From: Bacillota bacterium
Lineage (GTDB): Bacteria > Bacillota > Clostridia > Lachnospirales > Lachnospiraceae
Reading direction: 5' to 3'
Assembly (NCBI GenBank): GCA_023414355.1
Contig: JAEZOB010000059.1
Location: forward strand, 1 to 64,000
Length of the DNA: 64,000 nucleotides
How positions within the stretch are numbered: position 1 is the first letter of the stretch; each line of letters begins with the position of its first letter. The notes beneath the pieces are model-generated. The model was not told the origin of the DNA and searched no databases. It was given only the letters and a program-made list of their open reading frames with translations. This document shows positions 1 to 6,295 of this stretch, in pieces. Made by a program: the position numbers and the translations under genes.

Positions 1-123
1 CATCCGACTTCCTTCAGATTCGCAGTCACCCACGACACCCTTGTCATTGGCTATGTCCTTCCCACTACCGGGCGGACTCGGGACTTACACCCGTTGAAAC
101 GTGCGCCCGCCGGGCGCACATAA
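1..123 (+). CDS. 3' fragment of an unassigned reading frame
   Basis: A frame open from the window edge runs 40 codons to a TAA at 121-123. The tail is rich in R, T, G and H and ends R-A-P-A-G-R-T. I recall similar tails from short ORFs annotated in many Firmicute genomes, but cannot name the family. Base composition is clearly more GC-rich than the flanks, and the last bases form a small GC-rich dyad (gcgcccgccgggcgc). It may be the end of a repeated or mobile element, or not a protein at all. The upstream part lies outside the window. Confidence 0.25.
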   Translation, partial: HPTSFRFAVTHDTLVIGYVLPTTGRTRDLHPLKRAPAGRT

Positions 124-130
124 AATAAAA

Positions 131-158
131 GTCCGGCTGGTTTTCAGCCGGACTTTTT
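131..158. terminator. Bidirectional Rho-independent terminator
   Basis: Perfect 9-bp stem GTCCGGCTG (131-139) / CAGCCGGAC (145-153) with a 5-nt loop, followed by five T on the plus strand and preceded by an A-rich stretch that gives TTTTATTTTA on the minus strand. It can end the rightward fragment at 1-123 and the leftward ppa transcript. Confidence 0.85.
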
Positions 159-208
159 GAATAAGAAGGCCTCCGGAAAGCAAACTTTTCGAGAGCTTTC
201 TTATTCAA
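157..208. repeat. 11-bp inverted repeat downstream of ppa
   Basis: ttgaataagaa (157-167) is exactly complementary to ttcttattcaa (198-208), with 30 bp between. A second small dyad, CATGTC / GACATG, follows at about 216-235. Both lie in the 3' region of the ppa transcript and could fold there. No T tract follows, so they are not simple terminators. Confidence 0.5.
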
Positions 209-241
209 GTTTAATCATGTCACTTACGGCGACATGGCCTT

Positions 242-778
242 TTATTTACTTCCGAATTTCTTCTTGTAGTTGTCCAGGCAGTGCTCTATGATGGCTACCG
301 CTTCCTCCGGTCCTCCCATTTCATTTACCGCAGTCTCCTTATGCTCCAGCTCCTTATAAACACTGAAGAAGTGCTTCATCTCACTGAAAATATGCTGCGG
401 CAGCTCGCTGATATTCCGATACATATTGTAGGTAGGGTCATTGTAGGGAATTGCGATTATCTTCTCATCTCCCATACCATTATCAATCATCTTCATTACA
501 CCGATCGGATAGCAACGCACCAGGGACAAGGGTTCAATTGGTTCGGAACAAAGCACCAGTACATCCAAGGGATCCAGATCATCACCGTAGGTTCTCGGTA
601 TAAAGCCGTAATTTGCAGGGTAATGTGTCGATGTATACAGGATACGATCTAGAATGATGAAGCCTGTCTCTTTATCTAATTCGTATTTTTTCTTACTGCC
701 CTTTGATATCTCTACAACAGCAATAAAATCCTTTGATTGTATTCGGTCCGGATTAATATCATGCCAAATATTATTCAT
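242..778 (-). CDS. ppa: Inorganic pyrophosphatase (family I, soluble)
   Basis: Hydrolyses pyrophosphate to phosphate in the cytoplasm and so pulls biosynthetic reactions forward. The 178-residue protein has normal family I length. The metal-binding signature D-L-D-P-L-D-V is at residues 67-73, P-A-N-Y-G-F-I lies at about 54-60, and the downstream D-x4-D-x-K set is at D99, D104 and K106. The start is chosen for a strong AAGGAG five bases upstream. The gene is alone on its strand: the bidirectional terminator at 131-158 lies downstream and a good promoter at 812-839 upstream. That promoter abuts the phased repeats at 849-921, so ppa may share control with the divergent short RNA. Single-gene ppa of this type is common in Firmicutes, some of which use family II enzymes instead. 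Confidence 0.95.
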   Translation of the reverse strand: MNNIWHDINPDRIQSKDFIAVVEISKGSKKKYELDKETGFIILDRILYTSTHYPANYGFIPRTYGDDLDPLDVLVLCSEPIEPLSLVRCYPIGVMKMIDNGMGDEKIIAIPYNDPTYNMYRNISELPQHIFSEMKHFFSVYKELEHKETAVNEMGGPEEAVAIIEHCLDNYKKKFGSK

Positions 779-811
779 TCCTTCTCCTTTTCTTTTCCGG
801 ATTGATTTCCG

Positions 812-839
812 ATTATAATACTATAACCAGTGTGGTAAA
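812..839 (-). promoter_or_regulatory. Predicted ppa promoter
   Basis: On the minus strand, -35 TTTACC (834-839) and -10 TATAAT (812-817) are 16 bp apart. The -35 lies 10 bp from the repeat array at 849-921. The -35 also forms half of a GGTAAA...TTTACC dyad (834-850), so a bound regulator could touch this promoter. Confidence 0.65.
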
Positions 840-848
840 TATGATTTT

Positions 849-921
849 ACCATACTATTATTTAATTACAACCATAGTATTTATTAATTTTACCGTTTGT
901 GGGTAAAAATTTACCGTTCAC
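849..921 (+). promoter_or_regulatory. Array of four phased 9-bp repeats, LytTR-type operator candidate
   Basis: ACCATACTA (849), ACCATAGTA (871), ACCGTTTGT (892) and ACCGTTCAC (913) follow one another at 22, 21 and 21 bp. This is the spacing known for direct-repeat sites of LytTR regulators: 9-bp repeats two helical turns apart. A weaker ACCAGTGTG lies at 826. The last two copies are also dyads, TTTACC-N7-GGTAAA at 889-907 and 910-928, so a dimeric repressor is an alternative reader. The array fills the space between two divergent promoters. An orphan LytTR regulator gene starts at 1205, which makes it the obvious candidate; that link is inference. Confidence 0.6.
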
Positions 922-932
922 GGGTAAATTGA

Positions 933-961
933 TTGTAAAATTTTGCTGTTTTAGCTATATT
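933..961 (+). promoter_or_regulatory. Predicted promoter of short RNA
   Basis: TTGTAA (933-938), 17-bp spacer, TATATT (956-961). The -35 begins 11 bp after the last repeat of the array at 849-921, the placement expected for an activator. No protein-coding frame of useful length lies between it and the terminator at 1041-1078. Confidence 0.55.
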
Positions 962-967
962 TATGTT

Positions 968-1078
968 GTCGATAATTGAAAAGTAAGTTCTCCAAATAAG
1001 TAATTCACTTTTCTTCTCTGAATCGAATAAGCTGTACCCCAAAAAAGCAAAATCTACCCCCACAGATTTTGCTTTTTT
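968..1078 (+). ncRNA. Candidate ~110-nt small RNA
   Basis: The predicted transcript runs from just after the -10 at 956-961 to a perfect intrinsic terminator at 1041-1078. Its 5' part holds a dyad, GAAAAGT ... ACTTTTC, spanning about 978-1016. The only start codon nearby gives a seven-codon frame with no ribosome site, so a peptide is unlikely. It resembles no RNA family I know. The RNA lies between ppa and an orphan LytTR regulator and ends before that regulator's own promoter, so it is not simply a leader of that gene. Existence is inferred from promoter plus terminator only. Confidence 0.4.
1041..1078. terminator. Strong intrinsic terminator
   Basis: Perfect 15-bp stem, AAAAAAGCAAAATCT (1041-1055) / AGATTTTGCTTTTTT (1064-1078), with an 8-nt C-rich loop and T runs on either strand. 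It separates the candidate small RNA from the promoter of the LytTR gene. Confidence 0.85.
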
Positions 1079-1140
1079 ACCTTATAAATAAACAATAAAA
1101 CTAATTTTATTGCACATTTTCCTTTATTTGGAATCTATTG

Positions 1141-1169
1141 TTGCAAAAATCACTTCCATACATTATAAT
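1141..1169 (+). promoter_or_regulatory. Promoter of the LytTR regulator gene
   Basis: TTGCAA (1141-1146), 17-bp spacer, TATAAT (1164-1169), about 35 bp before the start codon. Near-consensus vegetative promoter; no ACC-type repeats are seen around it. Confidence 0.75.
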
Positions 1170-1204
1170 TAACAACAAACCAGATACTTAAGGGGGAAGT
1201 AGCT

Positions 1205-1897
1205 GTGCGTGTGGCTATATGTGACGATAACAGAATGATACGCAGCCTTACTACTCAATTACTTCAGGATTACAGCAGCAAGATGTCAGTTGATTTTAGC
1301 ATTGTTCCCTTTGCATCAGGGGAAGAGTTGCTGCAATATTCTGATAAATTTGATCTTGTCTTAATGGATATTGAACTGGGTGGTATCGATGGTATAAGCG
1401 CTACAAGCCTAATCCATCAAAAAAATCCGGACACGCTTGTGATTCTGCTGACAAGCCATGTCCGACGCTTTAAAGACGGTTATAAGGTAAATGCTTACCG
1501 ATTTATGACAAAGCCAATCAGCAAAGAGGAATTTAATGAATATATCGATGATGCGGTTGCCGAAATCCTTGGTCAGAAAGTCATTACCTTAAGGAAAAAC
1601 GGAGTGAGTATTAATATTAATCTAAAGAACATTCTCTATATCTCTGCACAACTAGGTTATACAGAAGTATGGACAGCAAAGGATACCTACCGAAGTGAGA
1701 ATAGTCTAGTCCTTTGGGAAAAGTTGCTGGATCCTAAGCTATTCTTCCGATGTCACAAAAAATACCTGGTAAATATCAGTCAGATTGAGAAATTATCCCA
1801 TGATATCCTCCTTAAAAGCGGAGATATCGTAGAAGTATCCAGGCGAAAATCCCCGGAGCTTCGTGAACTGTACCTAAATTATTGTACACTCCATTAA
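1205..1897 (+). CDS. LytTR-family response regulator (AgrA/ComE type), orphan
   Basis: Phospho-responsive transcription factor of 230 residues. The receiver domain spans about 1-120 with the acidic pair D7-D8, phosphoacceptor D55 (in L-V-L-M-D-I) and K103 (in M-T-K-P). A LytTR DNA-binding domain fills about 129-228, with the typical F-x-R-C-H-K-K-Y-L-V-N core. Start is GTG at 1205, behind GGGGGAAG at 1191-1198. The next gene is on the opposite strand, so no histidine kinase accompanies it here. LytTR proteins usually bind pairs of 9-bp repeats about 21 bp apart, and four such repeats occur at 849-921, some 300 bp upstream. It may act on that region. The signal it reads is unknown. Confidence 0.9.
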   Translation: MRVAICDDNRMIRSLTTQLLQDYSSKMSVDFSIVPFASGEELLQYSDKFDLVLMDIELGGIDGISATSLIHQKNPDTLVILLTSHVRRFKDGYKVNAYRFMTKPISKEEFNEYIDDAVAEILGQKVITLRKNGVSININLKNILYISAQLGYTEVWTAKDTYRSENSLVLWEKLLDPKLFFRCHKKYLVNISQIEKLSHDILLKSGDIVEVSRRKSPELRELYLNYCTLH

Positions 1898-1990
1898 TAG
1901 GCTGCTTCAGATTCTGCAACATCTATATCGTTTTCGAATCAATTCCGAGCTTTCCCGCTACTGTTCCTACTTTCCTCATCTAGTTTGTTA

Positions 1991-2752
1991 TTACAGTCGT
2001 TTCTTATTGAAAATGATGATTGCTGCAACCAGACTGCTCAAGGTAAAAAATAGTGATACAAGGATCGGTGTAATAAGAAAATCTGCGTTTGTAATACCGT
2101 TGATCAGATTCATATTCTCCGATGCCAGTGTGATAGGATTATAGGAATCCAAGGACGGAAAGCTTCCCAGCAAAAGCATGAGTATGATTATAAAAGCTGT
2201 CAGAATTAATCCACCAAAACTACCGGGCGCAATGACAGCCGATAATAGAATCATAACCAGAATCAGACAACCAAATAGCCAGAGACAAAAAAGTGCCAGG
2301 AACAACTGGTTCACCTTCGCATCCCGGAATAGATAGATTGTATAGCCGATATTTACACCTGCTGCCATGGCATAGCCAAAGCTCCAAAGGGACACAGCTG
2401 CAATATACTTCGAGAGCAGGACAGAGTGCCGCGGCAGTCCCTTGGCAAGGATGTTGATCAGAGTTCCCCTCGTTAATTCATTGGACAGAGTTTGGCCGAA
2501 TACCAGAAGCAATATCAGGATGCCCATCTGTGTAAAGTTCTTAAAGAATTGTGCATACGCATCTGTCGCAGTCGGTTCCGGCAGCACTATCTTGATTCCC
2601 TGCATCTCCATACTTCCCAAAATTTCCGGCATAAGCTTTGCTAACAGTGGGCTCATCATGCCAAAAAGGAAAAATACCGCCAGGAGTATAAGTGCTTTGC
2701 CTGTTCTGAACTGCTCCATAAATTCTTTTCTAATAAATGAAAGCTTCTTCAT
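1991..2752 (-). CDS. ABC-2 type transporter permease
   Basis: Integral membrane subunit of 253 residues with about six hydrophobic segments, at roughly 20-40, 70-90, 110-135, 150-170, 178-195 and 225-247. The N-terminus M-K-K-L-S-F-I-R-K-E-F is typical of ABC-2 permeases (NatB/YhaP-like). Its ATG overlaps the stop of the ATPase gene (ATGA at 2749-2752), so the two are translationally coupled. Substrate cannot be read from sequence; drugs, peptides or ions are exported by relatives. It is the last gene of an XRE-led minus-strand operon. Confidence 0.85.
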   Translation of the reverse strand: MKKLSFIRKEFMEQFRTGKALILLAVFFLFGMMSPLLAKLMPEILGSMEMQGIKIVLPEPTATDAYAQFFKNFTQMGILILLLVFGQTLSNELTRGTLINILAKGLPRHSVLLSKYIAAVSLWSFGYAMAAGVNIGYTIYLFRDAKVNQLFLALFCLWLFGCLILVMILLSAVIAPGSFGGLILTAFIIILMLLLGSFPSLDSYNPITLASENMNLINGITNADFLITPILVSLFFTLSSLVAAIIIFNKKRL

Positions 2753-3666
2753 CTCATTACCTCCATAAACAGGTTCTCCAAGGTCGGCTCCAGAACTTCA
2801 TATCGCAGCAAGGGAATCTTTTCTTCCACTAGAAACGCCAGAAGTTTCTGATTATTCTCAACCAGATGGGTTAGTCCGACCGACAGCCTGTTCTCTTCCT
2901 GTGTTACTCCTGTTACGAAAGACAAGCTGCGCAGCTTCTCTGCAAATGCTTCTCCGGTTGATCCTCTGATGGTCTCAAGCTGTATGACGTCCTTCCTTTT
3001 GTTGTTTTTTTCTTCGGCAACCGAACCGCTTAAGGCGAGTTTTCCACCCTCCAGAATTCCTATGCTGTCACAGATTCTTTCTACATCGGATAGAATATGG
3101 GTCGAGAATACGACCGTTGTCTTCTCTCTTGCAATCGACAAAATATCCAGTATCTCCTTTCTTCCGACTGGATCAAGCGCTGAAGTGGGTTCGTCACAGA
3201 TTAAAAGCTTCGGCTCGTTTAAAAGCGCCTGCGCAATGCCCAGTCTTTGCTTCATTCCTCTGGAGAAACCGCTTATCCTTCTATTCACTCCATCCAGTCC
3301 AACCAGTGAGAGCATTTCTGCAGATCTACGGTGGATTGCTTCTTTAGATAATCCGGTAATTTCACCGCAAAGCCTTAAATACTCTTTTGGATTCATATAG
3401 CCGTAGAATTCAGGAACGTCGGGAAGATATCCAATATCTTGGTTGGTTTTTGTACTTCCGAAGGTAACTTTATTGCCATTTACGCTGATACTTCCCGAAT
3501 CTGACTGCAGAAATCCCAAGACCATCTTCATGGTTGTTGTCTTTCCTGCCCCGTTTCTGCCAAGAAAACCGAATACGGAATGCTCCTCCACCCGGAAGCT
3601 TAAATCCCGAATGACTGCAACACTACCAAAACTTTTTGATACATGATTCAGCTCTAATATCGCCAT
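2749..3666 (-). CDS. ABC transporter ATP-binding protein
   Basis: 305-residue ATPase that powers the permease encoded next to it. Walker A G-R-N-G-A-G-K-T is at 36-43, the signature region F-S-R-G-M-K-Q at 134-140 and Walker B L-L-I-C-D-E-P at 154-160, followed by T-S-A-L-D-P. The C-terminal ~90 residues are the extension common in ABC-2 exporters (CcmA-like). The frame is open further upstream, but ATG at 3666 is the supported start: it shares its A with the TAA stop of the small membrane-protein gene, giving tight coupling, and it is where homology to the family begins. Confidence 0.9.
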   Translation of the reverse strand: MAILELNHVSKSFGSVAVIRDLSFRVEEHSVFGFLGRNGAGKTTTMKMVLGFLQSDSGSISVNGNKVTFGSTKTNQDIGYLPDVPEFYGYMNPKEYLRLCGEITGLSKEAIHRRSAEMLSLVGLDGVNRRISGFSRGMKQRLGIAQALLNEPKLLICDEPTSALDPVGRKEILDILSIAREKTTVVFSTHILSDVERICDSIGILEGGKLALSGSVAEEKNNKRKDVIQLETIRGSTGEAFAEKLRSLSFVTGVTQEENRLSVGLTHLVENNQKLLAFLVEEKIPLLRYEVLEPTLENLFMEVMR

Positions 3667-3884
3667 TATTCCTCTCCCCTGCCAACCGTAAAATAAATAA
3701 TCGGGCCTATGATCTGTAAAAATACTACGATGATAACCCAGAGGATACGATTTCCGAAACGGTATTTCTGATGCCGAAGAACATGAATCAGGGCAGTAAT
3801 CATCAAAGTAAGCTGGATCAGTAGGATCGGTATTAAAAAGGGTAGATATTCCATCAGTTTCTCTAGCGAATTTACAGCGTTCAT
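3666..3884 (-). CDS. Small membrane protein with PLDc_N-like domain
   Basis: 72 residues with two hydrophobic helices (about 15-35 and 46-65), separated by R-H-Q-K-Y-R-F-G-N-R, and ending G-R-G-E-E. The pattern, with a W-x-I-x-I/V helix and P-I-I-Y-F near the end, matches the phospholipase D N-terminal (cardiolipin synthase-type) membrane domain found as a free-standing small protein beside ABC transporters. Start is ATG at 3884 behind GGAGG; an in-frame TTG 12 bases upstream is less likely because the ribosome site overlaps it. The stop overlaps the ATPase start. Probably an accessory of the transporter; function unproven. Confidence 0.75.
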   Translation of the reverse strand: MNAVNSLEKLMEYLPFLIPILLIQLTLMITALIHVLRHQKYRFGNRILWVIIVVFLQIIGPIIYFTVGRGEE

Positions 3885-3974
3885 AATTTCCTCCAATCAA
3901 CCGCGATACGGCGGTACATTCTTTCACTCTTCCACACATGCCTGCGCTAGTCTCTGCGCATTCTAAATAAAATA

Positions 3975-5075
3975 TTACTTAAGTTTTTGTTTCATTTTTC
4001 GGAATCGTTCCTCTGATTCCAGTTCCTGATAGGCTGGGTCATTTAAAACCCTACTCTTTAAGTCCGTCCAGATTGCCTCGAGTCCTCTGGGCGCTTCAGT
4101 ATCCAAGTCCACCATCTTTAGGTAACGATCTACTACATCGAAAATCCGATTTCCATGTAGGGTGAATTCTGTCTTTTCCAGTTTGAGTACATATTGTGTA
4201 AACAGCTCCAGGATATCAAGTGCCTTTTCCTTATTCCCTTGGGATGTATAGCTTCTTGCTGCCAGAAGATAAAAATTAATCAGTACGGCAGGATGCAATT
4301 CATCAACCTCGAATAGCTTACATATCCCGCTGAATATCCCATAGAATAGATCTGTCTTTTCCGGGTTGTCGGCATATAGAGTAAAGAAATCTGTACTTGA
4401 GCTGATCAGATTCAATAGGTTAAGATAGGCAAACCCCTGAAGGTATTCCATTGCTTTCTCTTTATCGCCCTTCATCTGATAAGCTCTAACTATCAGACTT
4501 TCTGTACTTGCCATAGGGACTGAGAACTTCTCAAGAAGTTCAATTGCCTCCTCTGGTTTTTGCAAACTGAGAAAACATACCGCCTGCATATGAATGGCCA
4601 TCTTCGCCAAATCCACGTCGGGTGTTCCCTTTTCCACCCGGATGAGGAGCTCCAGTGCTCTTTCCACTATTTTTGTAATTTCCTCCGGGGTACCGGCCAG
4701 GCTGCAGTGATTCAACAATAGCAATGCCATCTGGTATTGTAGCTCCCAGCAGGAGAAATATTTCTTGATATACTCCTCACATTCTGTATAGACCTGCGAA
4801 AAAGGCTCTTTCATGAATTTTTCCTTTAATCTGTGGAAAAGTTTCCGCACCTCCTGCTTTGGCAATTGTGGCTCATAACCCACCAGCTCATCGATAGAGA
4901 TATCAAAATAGGCTGCAAGAATCGGCAGAAGCAGGATATCCGGATAGCTCTGCCCCGACTCCCACTTGGACACTGCTGGTTTTGACACACCGATATGGTT
5001 CGCCAAGTCCTCCTGAGTCATTCCTTTTTCCCTTCTTTTATTTGCGATGATTGATCCGATCTTAATTTCTCCCAT
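3975..5075 (-). CDS. XRE-family regulator with TPR-like C-terminal domain
   Basis: 366-residue DNA-binding protein. A helix-turn-helix of the Cro/CI type is at about 5-60 (K-G-M-T-Q-E-D-L-A ... S-K-P-A-V-S-K-W-E-S-G). It is followed by ~300 residues of alternating helices rich in L, A and E (A-I-E-L-L-E-K, K-A-M-E-Y-L), which look like degenerate TPRs used for ligand or peptide sensing. Start ATG at 5075 follows GGAGGG; an upstream ATG adds ten residues but lacks a site. It lies 90 bp ahead of the small membrane protein/ABC operon, all on one strand, so it probably controls that exporter. A perfect dyad at 5183-5197 upstream is a likely self-operator. Confidence 0.85.
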   Translation of the reverse strand: MGEIKIGSIIANKRREKGMTQEDLANHIGVSKPAVSKWESGQSYPDILLLPILAAYFDISIDELVGYEPQLPKQEVRKLFHRLKEKFMKEPFSQVYTECEEYIKKYFSCWELQYQMALLLLNHCSLAGTPEEITKIVERALELLIRVEKGTPDVDLAKMAIHMQAVCFLSLQKPEEAIELLEKFSVPMASTESLIVRAYQMKGDKEKAMEYLQGFAYLNLLNLISSSTDFFTLYADNPEKTDLFYGIFSGICKLFEVDELHPAVLINFYLLAARSYTSQGNKEKALDILELFTQYVLKLEKTEFTLHGNRIFDVVDRYLKMVDLDTEAPRGLEAIWTDLKSRVLNDPAYQELESEERFRKMKQKLK

Positions 5076-5182
5076 GGTCCCTCCTACACCTTCAAGTGAA
5101 TTCATTCATTGGTTTCTGAGGATATTGTAAGTCGTATCGATATAATTTACAATGGATTTACAGTTAATTTCCATTAATTTAT

Positions 5183-5197
5183 TTAACCATTGGTTAA
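5183..5197. promoter_or_regulatory. Palindromic operator candidate
   Basis: TTAACCA-T-TGGTTAA, a perfect 7-1-7 dyad about 110 bp upstream of the XRE gene start and between it and the divergent gene at 5353. XRE repressors commonly bind such dyads, so autoregulation is likely. Confidence 0.5.
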
Positions 5198-5252
5198 CTT
5201 ATATGATATCCTTTATTTCCCATATTTATTAAAAATAGTACAAATAGATGGG

Positions 5253-5280
5253 TTTACTATCCGATTTGGTATGGTATACT
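5253..5280 (+). promoter_or_regulatory. Predicted promoter
   Basis: TTTACT (5253-5258), 16-bp spacer, TATACT (5275-5280), leading to the rightward gene at 5353 with a ~65-nt leader. Confidence 0.5.
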
Positions 5281-5352
5281 TAAGATAGTATTAATAACCA
5301 TATAGGAGCCGAACAGCGCAAAAATACATATCATAAAGGAGTATAACCAGAC

Positions 5353-6111
5353 ATGCTTGGTACAGTAGAAATTTTGTACAAGAACTTTAACGACAATTTG
5401 TTCAATATAGTCTGCGACCGCCTTGGAATTAATAAAGAAGAAGCGTTCGAAGATTCAGCTAAAACCACTTGGGTCAACCCTGATCCCGAGTGTGCTATCA
5501 AAAAAATTCACTGCTACAGTGTTTTTTATAATATCGGTAACTGGGGACGGATTTGGTGGGTTGTCATAACTGTAGATCTACGTCAGTTGTTTCAAACCGA
5601 AGGCTATGCACCAGTTCCTGCAAATCGAATTGGAGAACTGGAGGAGAAGATCGAAACTTTGCTAACTGAGAACCTCCAAATAGATTTTAGGAGTTATCTG
5701 CCCGATATCCTCGGAGATGATATCCTGGATAAGCGTATCTCTTACCTGGAATATATGATCTATATTAAGAATGATAATGTCGATCAGCTGATGAAACGCC
5801 TGGACCGTGCATATTTTGATGAAAAGCAGCTGGATCCCGGGTATTATGACCGTTATTGGATCCGTAATGCTACTCCTGCATTTACAATCAACAAAATCGG
5901 CGAAGATACGATACGGCTTTGTATCAAGTGCAAAGAGACCGCTATCAAAGCCATGTACAAAAAGGATTCTGAGCCATATGTCGGTGTTGCAAACAGCATC
6001 ATCTTTAATAAGGAGAATGTGGTGGATATCTTCTGTAAGCAAATCAGAAAATATACCAAGCCAATCATATTTGAAGAATTGAGTAAAGAAGAAATCGAGC
6101 GTAATATATAA
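5353..6111 (+). CDS. Uncharacterised cytoplasmic protein (252 aa)
   Basis: I do not recognise this family. The protein is soluble, without signal peptide or membrane segment, mixed alpha/beta, with acidic and aromatic runs (N-W-G-R-I-W-W-V-V near 80; D-P-G-Y-Y-D-R-Y-W-I-R near 160). No Cys motif, P-loop or nuclease signature is visible. Start ATG at 5353 has AAAGGAG 11 bases upstream, slightly far. It is monocistronic: its own promoter lies at 5253-5280 and a strong terminator at 6221-6263. The 110 bp after its stop contain no other gene. It is divergent from the XRE regulator and could be another target of that regulator; this is speculation. Confidence 0.7.
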   Translation: MLGTVEILYKNFNDNLFNIVCDRLGINKEEAFEDSAKTTWVNPDPECAIKKIHCYSVFYNIGNWGRIWWVVITVDLRQLFQTEGYAPVPANRIGELEEKIETLLTENLQIDFRSYLPDILGDDILDKRISYLEYMIYIKNDNVDQLMKRLDRAYFDEKQLDPGYYDRYWIRNATPAFTINKIGEDTIRLCIKCKETAIKAMYKKDSEPYVGVANSIIFNKENVVDIFCKQIRKYTKPIIFEELSKEEIERNI

Positions 6112-6220
6112 AGAGCGTCTCTTTCTTGAACTAAGAAGGCTCCGTATATTCCCCGATGCCTGCTTCGCTAGAATTGCCTGACAACGGGTTGCGTTACAGC
6201 AAATTTCTAATACTATCAAG

Positions 6221-6263
6221 AAGGGAATACCAAGCAGAAAATTTCTGCTTGGTATTCCCTTTC
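6221..6263. terminator. Long bidirectional terminator between convergent genes
   Basis: AGGGAATACCAAGCAG ... CTGCTTGGTATTCCCT, a stem of about 16 bp with an A/T loop (6222-6260), followed by TTTCTTTTATT. It separates the gene ending at 6111 from the chemoreceptor gene ending at 6296. Confidence 0.85.
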
Positions 6264-6295
6264 TTTTATTAGATATTCTATCATCAGATATTATC

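Noticed and set aside
2749..3939. 396-residue version of the first ABC ATPase
   Set aside because: The extra 91 residues are the small membrane-protein gene read in another frame; the ATPase fold starts at 3666.
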